Shown here piece by piece: positions 1 through 6,504 of a stretch of 27,879 bases of DNA. The position numbers and the translations under genes are program-made. The stretch is from positions 1 through 27,879 of the forward strand of contig CAKUUM010000032.1 of the NCBI GenBank assembly GCA_934692905.1, in the 5' to 3' direction. The notes below the pieces were generated by a model that saw only the letters and a list, made by a program, of their open reading frames with translations, had not been told where the DNA came from and ran no database searches. Position 1 is the first letter of the stretch. The number at the start of each line of letters is the position of its first letter. The DNA comes from an uncultured Bacteroidales bacterium. GTDB lineage: Bacteria; Bacteroidota; Bacteroidia; Bacteroidales; Paludibacteraceae.

Positions 1-479
1 CCGCCTTCCTCATCCTCTATCTCCACAGCCGCCTCTGTTCCGCCATGCTCAAACTCAATCTCCGTACCCATCGACCAACCCTTGCCGAAGTCGTAGCCCA
101 TATACACTACCACGTGGGGCAGGTCGAACTCGCCATATTGGTCATTCTTGTATTTCTCCGGCGAGGTGTAGCGCAGATAGTTGTTGGAGTAGAAGCAACG
201 CTTCATCGTCGCCTCCCCGTACCCGCCAATAGTCAGCCGCGGCTTGCGCTCCTGTGTAGTGGTGATGCTGTCCGCCGGAGTGGTGTGCTGCTTACCCACT
301 TTTAGGGTAGCCCCTGTGGTGGCATCAACCGTGGATTGGGTTTGTTCGAGACGCTCTACACGCTGCATGAGTGCCTGCAAATCGGCAGCACTGACGCGGA
401 TAGAGTCTTCCGCACCTGCATATACCATGTTACTAATCAGCAGAATAGCAAGAAGTAGAACTCCGTTTTGTTTACACAT
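1..479 (-). CDS. Outer-membrane porin-like protein, 5' part only (runs off the window)
   Basis: The reading frame starts at the ATG at 479 on the minus strand and is still open at base 1, giving 159 residues of an unfinished protein. The first ~22 residues form a signal peptide (MCKQNGVLLLAILLISNMVYA). A short heptad-like stretch follows (LQALMQRVERLEQTQ, about residues 35-49), and then a beta-rich region with IGGYGEATMKR, FDLPHVVVYMGYDFGKGW and IEFEHGG. A signal peptide, a short coiled coil and then a barrel-like domain resemble the phosphate-selective-porin-like or hypothetical outer-membrane proteins common in Bacteroidales; this assignment is from family resemblance. It is likely exported and inserted in the outer membrane, and the substrate is unknown. 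It has its own promoter at 516-546 and is separated from malQ by a terminator. The C-terminal barrel is outside the window. Confidence 0.7.
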   Translation of the reverse strand, partial: MCKQNGVLLLAILLISNMVYAGAEDSIRVSAADLQALMQRVERLEQTQSTVDATTGATLKVGKQHTTPADSITTTQERKPRLTIGGYGEATMKRCFYSNNYLRYTSPEKYKNDQYGEFDLPHVVVYMGYDFGKGWSMGTEIEFEHGGTEAAVEIEDEEG

Positions 480-515
480 ATTATTTAACCCTTTGCATTG
501 TTTCAAATCACGCTG

Positions 516-546
516 CAAAAGTACTGCCTTTAGCCGCGGTGCGCAA
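516..546 (-). promoter_or_regulatory. Bacteroidetes-type promoter of the porin-like gene
   Basis: On the minus strand the -7 element TACTTTTG lies at 523-516 and TTG at 546-544, 20 bp apart, matching the Bacteroidetes sigma-ABfr pattern (TTTG, 19-21 bp, TAnnTTTG). The start codon follows about 36 nt downstream. Confidence 0.6.
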
Positions 547-600
547 TCCCGCATTGTAGGTAAAAGGCAAAAGCCGCCTAATCACAATTAGGGATACGAA

Positions 601-631
601 ATAAGGCTGCCAAGTACATTGGCAGCCTTAT
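601..631 (-). terminator. Strong terminator hairpin after malQ
   Basis: A perfect 13-bp stem (601-613 with 619-631, arm ATAAGGCTGCCAA) with a 5-nt loop lies 26 bases after the malQ stop. On the minus strand it is followed by TTTCGT. It sits between two minus-strand genes, so it probably ends the malQ transcript. Confidence 0.75.
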
Positions 632-657
632 CGGACCAAAAATTCTGAATAGTGGGA

Positions 658-3258
658 TTATCGCACTCGCGTCAACTGGCGTACATGTTCATTGAATGTA
701 TCTTTCTTCAGCAAATCCTCCAAACAGAGGTGCATGCGGTAGTTCCAGAAATGGTGCGGGTCAGACGGCAGGTTAATACGCTCGGCGTGTGCATCAGGCA
801 GGCGCACCTCGCCGTCAATCGCCAGCCAATCCTGCAGCGGCAGGATAACCCACATGGCAGGGCTGTACATGTGCTGGTTGATGATGAACTCCGCTATCTC
901 GGGCGTCATCTCGTGTGGTGCCGCGCCTTGCCAGCCCATCTGCTCGTTGTAGAAACGTTGGGTGACGGCAGCGTCCTCTTCCCACCATGCACGGAGCGGG
1001 TTCATATCGTGCGTGCCCGTGGTGCAAACGCTCAGGTATGGTGCATCGGCAGGGTGAGCAAACTGCTTGGTCGGGTCTTTGGGCATACGCTGTATCTCCA
1101 GCGAAAGTATCTGCAACTCGTGCATCACCTGCGGCACGCACGAGGGCACCATACCAAGGTCCTCACCGCAGCAGAGCATGTCGGTGGAGGCGATGAGCGT
1201 AGGCAGTTTGCGCATAGCCGAGTCACGCCAGAAGTCCGTGTGGCGGCGATAGAAATAGTCGTTGTGAATATCAGCCAGCAGTTGGCGCTGGTCCTCATAC
1301 AGTTCGGCGTAACTGTGTGACTGATAGAGTGCTATGCGCGGATGCAGCAGTTCGGGGTCACGCTGGTCGCGTACGAACAGCACCTCGCAATGCAGATACA
1401 GCAGCCCGTTCTTCACGTTGTCGGGGTTGCACTTGCCCTCCATCGCCTGACGGTTGTCGGGGTTGTCAAAGTAGGCCTGCACCTTCACCTGCGTGTCGAA
1501 CTCGTCCTTGAACCAATACACATACCCGTCGCGCGTATTGAGGAAATGCTCCTTGGCATAGTCGGTGTCGTAGCCGAACACATCGCCGAGGAAGTTGGCG
1601 CGGATATAGGGCTTGGTCATGCGGTCTTCGTCAAGTTTGACGCCCATATTCCACAGGTCCTGCAACGTGTACGGCATGGCGGGCGAGAAATGTCCGCACA
1701 GCCCCCACACATCGGTCTTGCGCATCTGCCAGATACGGAAAAAGCCGAGAATATGGTCAATCCGGTAGGCATCGAAATAGTCCGCCATCTTGGTGAAACG
1801 CTTGCGCCACCACTGGTAGTTGTCCTCTGCCATGACATCCCAGTTGTAAGTCGGGAAGCCCCAGTTCTGTCCGCACGCATCGAAATCATCGGGCGGAGCA
1901 CCCGCACTGGCGTCAAGGTTGAACAACTGCGGGTCGGTAGTCGCGTCCACCGAGTCGGGCGAGATGCCGATTGGTATATCCCCCTTGATAGCCACGCCCA
2001 CCGAGTGCACATACGCCACAGCGTCCGCCAACTGCTTGTCGGCGTGGAACTGCAGGTAGCAATAGAAGTCCTTGGGCTGCTTGTCGCGCTTGGACATGAA
2101 CTGTGCGTATGGCAGCAGCCACTCCTTGTTCTTCTCCACAAACGCCTTGTACGCCTCCGACGCGAGCACCGTTGCCTTCTCCGCTTTGTACAACGCCTTG
2201 AAGTACTTCATCTTCTCATCGTAAACGCACTGATAATCAGCAATCTGCTTCTTGTTGAACTCCTCTTTGGTAGCCAGATATTTCTTCTTTTGCGCGGACG
2301 TCAGCGTGCCCATTTTCTCTATATTTATATAGATAGGGTGCAGCGCAAACACGCTCACGGCGTTGTACGGATACGAGTCGCGGTTGGTGTGCAGCAGCGT
2401 GGTGTCGTTGATAGGCAGCGTCTGAATCATCTTCTGTCCCGTGAGCACCGCCCAGTCTGCCAGCAACTTCAGGTCTTGGAACTCGCCGATACCGAAGCCG
2501 TTCTCCGAACGCAACGAGAACACCGGCACTGCCACACCGGCCCCTTTCCAGTTGGCTTGCGTGTAGCGGAACGGCTCATCGTCAATCAGATAGTGTTTGC
2601 CGCGTTGCACGTCCCACACCTTGCGGTTCTCGCCCCACTCGATGTCAATCACTTCGCCCGACTTGGTGTCAATAATCACGTATTTATACTCCACCACTGT
2701 GCCGATATTGGCGTGGAATGACGCCGTCCATAGCGGGTTATAGGTGTCGTCATTGTCGGATACATTGCTCATTCTGAGCATATTAGCCTTATCCCATTGT
2801 CCGAGGGCGGGTACATTGCCCATGATAGCCACCGACTGATTACGCTCCAACCGGGGCACATACACCACCACGTTGATATTGCCCGTCATCTTGCTGTTGC
2901 GGGTCATCGGGCGGTGCGCAAACAGCACCTCGCTGAACACTTTCGACGCAAACAGCGAGTGCGGATTGTCCTGCCAGCGGTCGCGGATAACCATATTCCC
3001 GGGTGCACAGTCTATCTTGTGCGCCACGTCCTCTCGGCGGAGCACTTCGCCCTGCTCGTCAAGCACGGCATACGAATAGGATAGATAGCGGTGTATATCG
3101 CTGATAGTCAGTTGCGCAGACCAGTCAGCGGTGCCGTGACACTCCAGATTGAGCACGGTGGGCGTAGCAGTCTCGTGCACGTCTGCGTCCGCAGCGTACA
3201 TCACCACCACCTTTTGCCCCCACTGAGTTTGGTAATTGATTGAAAATGAAATAGTCAT
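658..3258 (-). CDS. malQ: 4-alpha-glucanotransferase (amylomaltase, DPE2-like with CBM20 modules)
   Basis: Disproportionating enzyme of glycoside hydrolase family 77. It transfers alpha-1,4-glucan segments between maltodextrins and is expected in the cytoplasm, in starch, maltose or glycogen turnover. The 866-residue length fits the long DPE2-type enzymes. About residues 1-230 look like two starch-binding CBM20 modules (for example VAIMGNVPALGQWDKANM at about 143-160), and the catalytic domain follows. Visible catalytic elements are the nucleophile Asp in YRIDHILGFFR (D501), the acid/base Glu in CCGEDLGMVPS (E699), and Asp751 in TGTHDMNPLRAWW. An insert at about 315-395 interrupts the catalytic barrel, as is usual in DPE2 types. 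No other glycan genes adjoin it, so it looks like an isolated gene ending in the hairpin at 601-631. Identification is very secure; the start at MTISFSINYQ is the natural one. Confidence 0.95.
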   Translation of the reverse strand: MTISFSINYQTQWGQKVVVMYAADADVHETATPTVLNLECHGTADWSAQLTISDIHRYLSYSYAVLDEQGEVLRREDVAHKIDCAPGNMVIRDRWQDNPHSLFASKVFSEVLFAHRPMTRNSKMTGNINVVVYVPRLERNQSVAIMGNVPALGQWDKANMLRMSNVSDNDDTYNPLWTASFHANIGTVVEYKYVIIDTKSGEVIDIEWGENRKVWDVQRGKHYLIDDEPFRYTQANWKGAGVAVPVFSLRSENGFGIGEFQDLKLLADWAVLTGQKMIQTLPINDTTLLHTNRDSYPYNAVSVFALHPIYINIEKMGTLTSAQKKKYLATKEEFNKKQIADYQCVYDEKMKYFKALYKAEKATVLASEAYKAFVEKNKEWLLPYAQFMSKRDKQPKDFYCYLQFHADKQLADAVAYVHSVGVAIKGDIPIGISPDSVDATTDPQLFNLDASAGAPPDDFDACGQNWGFPTYNWDVMAEDNYQWWRKRFTKMADYFDAYRIDHILGFFRIWQMRKTDVWGLCGHFSPAMPYTLQDLWNMGVKLDEDRMTKPYIRANFLGDVFGYDTDYAKEHFLNTRDGYVYWFKDEFDTQVKVQAYFDNPDNRQAMEGKCNPDNVKNGLLYLHCEVLFVRDQRDPELLHPRIALYQSHSYAELYEDQRQLLADIHNDYFYRRHTDFWRDSAMRKLPTLIASTDMLCCGEDLGMVPSCVPQVMHELQILSLEIQRMPKDPTKQFAHPADAPYLSVCTTGTHDMNPLRAWWEEDAAVTQRFYNEQMGWQGAAPHEMTPEIAEFIINQHMYSPAMWVILPLQDWLAIDGEVRLPDAHAERINLPSDPHHFWNYRMHLCLEDLLKKDTFNEHVRQLTRVR

Positions 3259-3323
3259 AATTTATATGTTTAGTTTGTTAGTCTTCTTGTCAACCTCGTA
3301 CCATATCCCAAATTAATGGTCAA

Positions 3324-4292
3324 TTACACGGTAATTATATGTTCATCCCCCTCTGTTACCAAGGTGTTATTCCCTGTTCCGACTACCGTCCCCACCACCA
3401 TCGGCAGCAGGGTGTTTATCACCCATATCACCGTGATGGCGATGGCAATACCCGCCGTATTCGGGCTGAACACCCCGAACACCACTATCGACAGGCTCCC
3501 CCTCACCGCAATATCCGCCACGGGCACCGACGGCACCACGCCCAGCAGCAGGTAGTATGTCGGTATCGTCAGTAGCAGTTGCACGGGCGTCAGCACCACC
3601 CCGCAAAACCGCAGTACCAATGTCAGTTGCACCGCCCATACCATATAGCGTAGCAGACTGATAATCACCACTTTCATCAATCGTTGCCATCTCAGTTGTG
3701 CCAATGCCCCGAACATTCTCCTCAGTTGCTCACTCCGCCACTCGCGGTGTGCCAACCGCTTGAGGCACATTGGCATCAGTATCAGCAATGCCACCACTAC
3801 CGCCGTAGCAATCAGCACATTGCGCACATCTATCCCTGCCTCATATTCTGCCAACAGCACCACTGCCGGCACACCCAGACACACCTCCACCACCAGCAAC
3901 GCCACCGACCCCACCAAGCCCAATGCCACTGCCGCCGACCATGCAGAACTATCATGCAGCCGCATCACACGTGCAGGGTAATCTCCTGCCTTATAGGGAG
4001 TTACAAATGCACCCACATACCCGTAATACACCTGCCTTTGCGCCTCACCTATCCCCATCGGCTCCACAGCGCGCAACAGCGTCTGCCATTTCCATGCCTC
4101 ACAAACCACATTCAGCGGCACCAGCAGCACCGCCGCCAACAGGCACACCCATTGTCCGCTGCTCGCCATTCCCCAACTCTCCGCCAATGCAGCGTACCCG
4201 TCAAACACCGCCAGCCTGTACACCAGATACCCGTATGCCGCTACCGTCAGCAGTATATTAAATACGCACATATATAGGCTTTTCGGTTTCAT
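3324..4292 (-). CDS. YbhN / lysylphosphatidylglycerol-synthase-TM family membrane protein
   Basis: A 322-residue polytopic inner-membrane protein with about seven or eight hydrophobic segments spread over its length. The stretch AFVTPYKAGDYPARVMRL (about residues 94-111) carries the small-residue/PxxxGxxP pattern of the UPF0104/LPG_synthase_TM family. PSVPVADIAVRGSLS (about 255-269) matches the second family signature. Only the membrane domain is present, with no C-terminal lysyl-transferase (MprF) domain, so lysylation of lipid should not be assumed; members of this type are suspected lipid transporters or glycolipid-pathway partners. It lies 65 bp upstream of malQ on the same strand. A good promoter sits directly before the ATG at 4292. 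The family call is confident, the function is not. Confidence 0.8.
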   Translation of the reverse strand: MKPKSLYMCVFNILLTVAAYGYLVYRLAVFDGYAALAESWGMASSGQWVCLLAAVLLVPLNVVCEAWKWQTLLRAVEPMGIGEAQRQVYYGYVGAFVTPYKAGDYPARVMRLHDSSAWSAAVALGLVGSVALLVVEVCLGVPAVVLLAEYEAGIDVRNVLIATAVVVALLILMPMCLKRLAHREWRSEQLRRMFGALAQLRWQRLMKVVIISLLRYMVWAVQLTLVLRFCGVVLTPVQLLLTIPTYYLLLGVVPSVPVADIAVRGSLSIVVFGVFSPNTAGIAIAITVIWVINTLLPMVVGTVVGTGNNTLVTEGDEHIITV

Positions 4293-4301
4293 TTACGGCT
4301 G

Positions 4302-4334
4302 CAAAGTTACATAAAATCGCCGAAATACGCAAAA
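4302..4334 (-). promoter_or_regulatory. Promoter of the YbhN-family gene
   Basis: On the minus strand TTTTG (4334-4330) is followed after 20 bp by TAACTTTG (4309-4302), the Bacteroidetes -33/-7 pattern. The ATG is only 9 nt beyond the -7 element, so the transcript would have a very short leader. Confidence 0.6.
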
Positions 4335-4377
4335 CCGCAACAAAGAATTGCACACTATGCACACTTATAGGATTTCC

Positions 4378-4447
4378 TCACCGACTTATCAGTTCAGTAC
4401 AATTTCATCACTGACTTGCCAGTTAAGTATAATTTCATCACTGACTT
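4378..4447. repeat. 30-bp tandem repeat, 2.3 units
   Basis: Unit 1 spans 4378-4407, unit 2 spans 4408-4437, and a 10-bp partial third unit spans 4438-4447. Units end in the identical AATTTCA and begin TCACYGACTT; the two full units differ at five positions. It lies just upstream of the promoter of the YbhN-family gene. Confidence 0.75.
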
Positions 4448-4463
4448 TTATGGCTAATGGGGT

Positions 4464-4639
4464 TAATACGGCGTAGCCGTCCGTTTATTTCTCAGGCACC
4501 TCCCCACACCCATTGCGCATTACGCATTGAGAATTGCGCATTGTTTGTCGGGTTCCCGTCGGGTTAAGTGTATGTGATTAGTATGTGGTTAGTATGTGAT
4601 TAGTATGAGATTAGTATGTGATTGCGATGACCTTGCCGT
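4464..4639. repeat. Long interspersed intergenic repeat, copy 1
   Basis: This ~175-bp stretch is repeated in the same orientation at 26918-27082. Shared blocks in order are AATACnGCnTnGCCGTCCG, TTTATTTCTCAGGCAC, TCCCCA, a run of ATTGCGCATTACGCATTGAG words, TTGTTTGTCGGGTT, an 11-bp tandem array and ATTGCGnnGACCTTGCCG. It contains no reading frame of note. Confidence 0.85.
4571..4625. repeat. 11-bp tandem array inside repeat copy 1 (5 units)
   Basis: Five consecutive 11-bp units of consensus TATGTGATTAG, with single changes in units 2 and 4 and a diverged end in unit 5. The matching array in copy 2 has four units. Confidence 0.85.
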
Positions 4640-4686
4640 GTGCTTAAACTGTTGTACCCCACTACATGATTGCCCTCTACACACAG

Positions 4687-4723
4687 AAAGGGCTACCCGT
4701 CTCCTCTGGCTGGGTAGCCCTTT
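4687..4723 (-). terminator. Terminator hairpin downstream of hsp20
   Basis: A perfect 12-bp stem (AAAGGGCTACCC at 4687-4698, pairing with 4712-4723) encloses a 13-nt loop. The minus-strand tail reads TTTCTGTG. It lies about 115 nt past the hsp20 stop and before the next minus-strand gene. Confidence 0.65.
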
Positions 4724-4838
4724 CCTTATGCAGAACTAACAATTAATTTTTCTTCTCTGCACGCTTCAACAAGTCATCTTTGCGGGCATTGCGCGTCTTC
4801 CCTTATCACTGCGCGCCTCCGTCCTCGCATACCACAAC

Positions 4839-5279
4839 TTATTGAATATCAATCACCCTCGTCGGTTGCTTTTGTACTACAGGGTCCAACTTAGGCAACT
4901 CGATATGCAGTACACCGTGTTCCACTTTCGCGGCGATAGCGTCTTTGTTCACGTTGTCGGGCAGGAGCAGCGACTGCTCAAAGTGGCTGTAGTTGAACTC
5001 GTGACGAAGGAACTTGTATTTCTTGTCCTCTTCTTTGTTTTCTTGTTTCTTCTCCACGCTCACTACCAATTCGTCTTGGTCGTTCACATGTACTTTGAAA
5101 TCCTCTTTTGCCATGCCCGGAGCGGCTATCTCTACGTGGTAAGCCTTCTCGTCCTCTTTCACATTGATGGCGGGTGCGGCACTTGCCACATTGTGCATCG
5201 TAGGCCACTCATCGCTGAAGAAATCATTGAAGAAACTCGGTAACCAGTTTTGCTCATTCTTTCTAACTGTAGGTAACAT
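4839..5279 (-). CDS. hsp20: Small heat shock protein, Hsp20/alpha-crystallin family
   Basis: ATP-independent holdase chaperone that binds unfolding proteins in the cytoplasm. The ATG at 5279 (MLPTVRKNEQNW) is preferred. An in-frame ATG at 5348 would add 23 basic residues unlike the family, while the 146-residue form is typical. The aromatic N-terminal arm (WLPSFFNDFF) is followed by the alpha-crystallin domain at about residues 35-130. That domain includes the conserved HGVLHIELPK block (121-130), and the C-terminal IxI oligomer motif (RVIDIQ, 141-146) is also present. The gene appears monocistronic, with a terminator at 4687-4723. No standard TAnnTTTG promoter is obvious upstream, which may mean heat-shock-specific initiation; this is inference. 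Confidence 0.93.
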   Translation of the reverse strand: MLPTVRKNEQNWLPSFFNDFFSDEWPTMHNVASAAPAINVKEDEKAYHVEIAAPGMAKEDFKVHVNDQDELVVSVEKKQENKEEDKKYKFLRHEFNYSHFEQSLLLPDNVNKDAIAAKVEHGVLHIELPKLDPVVQKQPTRVIDIQ

Positions 5280-5558
5280 AGTCGTATAAATTTTATAGTT
5301 TAGTTTAGTGCGTCCTGCTCGCCGCCTCTCTTTAGACCGCTCTCGCAATCCGCATTCGCCCTGTATCTTTCAATTTCCGTGCCACACCCCTTCCTACACC
5401 CTTTCTGCCCCCTTCTTGTCACTCTCCTACCCTCACTATACCACCAATATCTGCCGATTTGACACTTTGTGGTGCCATTCTGTCATAATCCGAATGCCTC
5501 CTCTCGCAAAATAATCAAATAATCCATCAAGGCAACCACATCTATAATTTAATCTTCC

Positions 5559-5757
5559 AATGCGGACATGTTGTCCGCGTGAAAGTTTTCTATGTTATCT
5601 ATGTTTTGGTTTATATTTACGTCAGTTACGCTAATTTTCAGATATGAAGTTTATGATTAATTTGTGGAAATACGGCGTAGCCGTCCGTTATTGTTTTTGG
5701 TTTGTTGTTGTCAGTTGTTGACAAATTTGTGTCTTCTTTTTGTGCGGACGTGTTGTC
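5559..5757. repeat. Pair of GGAC...GTCC hairpin words with an intervening GTCCG block
   Basis: GCGGACATGTTGTCCGCGTG begins near 5563 and a near copy (GCGGACGTGTTGTCCGTGTA) lies near 5744. Each can form a 5-6 bp stem with a 5-nt loop. Between them, at 5669-5687, is the 19-bp block that also begins the long interspersed repeat at 4464. Confidence 0.55.
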
Positions 5758-5843
5758 CGTGTAAGGCAGTTTTTGTTCTATAAGTTTTCATTATATCGGA
5801 TTCACAGTAAAAGAAATACACAATCTTTGCAATCTGTTCAGCG

Positions 5844-5890
5844 CATTGAACAAAAAATGACGATTTCTGTTTACTCCATTGAACAAAAAA
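5844..5890. repeat. 14-bp direct repeat with 33-bp period
   Basis: CATTGAACAAAAAA occurs at 5844-5857 and again at 5877-5890. The first copy also forms an inverted repeat with TGTTCA at 5835-5840 (TGTTCA, 6 nt, TGAACA). Confidence 0.7.
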
Positions 5891-5925
5891 GTCGCAAATC
5901 GTTCAGTTCATAGCATGGTACATTT

Positions 5926-5984
5926 GCACTCATTCAGTGCACATCTGTATATAAAACTGCACTCATTCAGTGCAAAATACAGAT
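5926..5984. repeat. 15-bp palindromic direct repeat with 33-bp period, flanked by an outer inverted repeat
   Basis: GCACTCATTCAGTGC occurs at 5926-5940 and 5959-5973; each copy is itself a 5-bp hairpin with a CATTC loop. The second copy is enclosed by ATCTGTAT (5943-5950) and ATACAGAT (5977-5984), so a nested stem can form. Confidence 0.7.
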
Positions 5985-6086
5985 ATATCTCCTTCAAAAG
6001 CAACATCATTCCCCTATAGGCATTCAGGCCAAATTACTAAATTGCAACAATAAATCGTACATCGTAAATTTGTAAATCGTAAATGA

Positions 6087-6112
6087 AATTATTTGCATAC
6101 CTGCAAATAATT
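6087..6112. promoter_or_regulatory. 11-bp inverted repeat over the -33 region (operator candidate)
   Basis: AATTATTTGCA (6087-6097), a 4-nt spacer, then TGCAAATAATT (6102-6112) form a perfect inverted repeat. Its left arm contains the TTTG -33 element of the promoter at 6092-6123. A bound protein would be expected to block or control that promoter. Confidence 0.5.
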
Positions 6113-6123
6113 CCTTACTTTTG
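6092..6123 (+). promoter_or_regulatory. Strong Bacteroidetes-type promoter of the P-loop/surface-protein pair
   Basis: TTTG (6092-6095), 20 bp, TACTTTTG (6116-6123) is a full match to the family pattern. Transcription should start a few bases after 6123, about 375 nt upstream of the first good ATG at 6505. Confidence 0.65.
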
Positions 6124-6504
6124 CACCTGCAAAGGCTTGCAGGGGTATCGTTTGGGGTGGGCTGTCGTCTGTCAAGACCGGCAAGAATACTTCTGACAAT
6201 GCCCAGTTTGGCGAGCCTGAGCGTATATGTTTTTATTGAAAGCGTTTATTGACGCTTGTTTTGGCACTTTGAAATCCAGCAAATTTCTCCGCCCAAAACA
6301 AGAACGGCAATGAATGCCTGTAATGTGTATGAACTACGCACCTTGTGGCGTGTTTGTGCATATTGGCGTGGGCATTGTTGTTTATTCTTGTGGAAGGGTC
6401 TTGCTGGAACCTCAAAGTGGAGAATGAGCATAGATAAGGTACCACGCTTCTTTTTTGTATCATGGGTGGGTGAGGTGCCGCCGCCCGAACAAAGGCAAAC
6501 CATT
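6124..6504 (+). promoter_or_regulatory. Structured 5' leader or small RNA upstream of the P-loop gene
   Basis: The expected transcript can fold into at least four elements. These are CCTGCAA/TTGCAGG (6126-6143, 4-nt loop); a nested stem GGGC/GCCC, GTC/GAC and GTCT/AGAC (6159-6204); AAGCGT/ACGCTT followed by GTTTT (6240-6262, terminator-like); and a long imperfect hairpin at 6265-6419. It fits none of the riboswitch or housekeeping-RNA signatures I can recall. It may be a regulated leader, a short RNA ending near 6262 plus a separate hairpin element, or a relic. The structure is seen by eye only. Confidence 0.4.
6265..6419. repeat. ~155-bp imperfect inverted repeat (long hairpin)
   Basis: Paired blocks in order are CACTTTG (6265-6271) with CAAAGTG (6413-6419), TCCAGCAA (6275-6282) with TTGCTGGA (6401-6408), ACAAGAA (6298-6304) with TTCTTGT (6385-6391), and ATGCC (6314-6318) with GGCAT (6371-6375). 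The blocks are collinear and the innermost internal loop is symmetric (9 by 9 nt). Confidence 0.65.

Larger units (their letters stand above)
4293..4838. other. Intergenic stretch with tandem repeats, a long interspersed repeat and a terminator; no gene seen
   Basis: These 546 bases between the YbhN-family gene and hsp20 hold no convincing coding region. From left to right they contain the YbhN promoter (4302-4334), a 30-bp tandem repeat (4378-4447), copy 1 of the long intergenic repeat (4464-4639) with its 11-bp tandem core, and the terminator hairpin at 4687-4723. The last ~100 bases before hsp20 show nothing clear. Confidence 0.7.
5280..6504. other. 1.2-kb gene-poor region rich in hairpins, short repeats and a structured leader
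   Basis: No credible protein gene is visible on either strand; open frames here lack plausible starts or protein-like composition. The left half (5280-5520) is C/T-rich upstream sequence of hsp20. The middle (5540-5780) holds hairpin words containing GTCCG and a partial copy of the AATACGGCGTAGCCGTCCG block (5669-5687). Two different 33-bp-spaced repeat pairs occupy 5844-5990. The right part carries the promoter at 6092-6123 and a leader with several hairpins running to the ATG at 6505. Confidence 0.65.

Noticed and set aside
1342..2721. 459-codon plus-strand open frame opposite malQ
   Set aside because: It is antisense to a clearly real gene with catalytic motifs. The translation is His/Val/Leu-rich shadow sequence without family features.
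4740..4838. Minus-strand tail NARKDDLLKRAEKKN followed by a stop
   Set aside because: It could be the end of a decayed gene, but the frame is only 19 codons, has no start, and is closed by an upstream stop.
5844..5984. CRISPR array
   Set aside because: Only two copies of each of two different short repeats, with no consistent repeat-spacer pattern and no cas genes.
5280..6120. Chromosomal origin (oriC) in the AT-rich gap
   Set aside because: No DnaA boxes (TTATCCACA or complement) were found and there is no dnaA or dnaN nearby, although the parS site suggests the origin is not far away.
6111..6239. 42-codon open frame over the leader (contains LSSVKTGKNTSDNAQ)
   Set aside because: There is no ATG, GTG or TTG start within it after the predicted transcription start, and it overlaps hairpins. 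It reads somewhat protein-like but is unsupported.
6124..6420. Retron msr-msd, or integron attC site
   Set aside because: There is no reverse transcriptase or integrase gene in the window, and no attC core (GTTRRRY) in the right places.
6256..6504. N-terminal extension of the P-loop protein (83 extra codons in frame)
   Set aside because: It would translate the long hairpin leader, with Trp/Cys-rich unstructured composition. The Walker A strand begins naturally right after the ATG at 6505.
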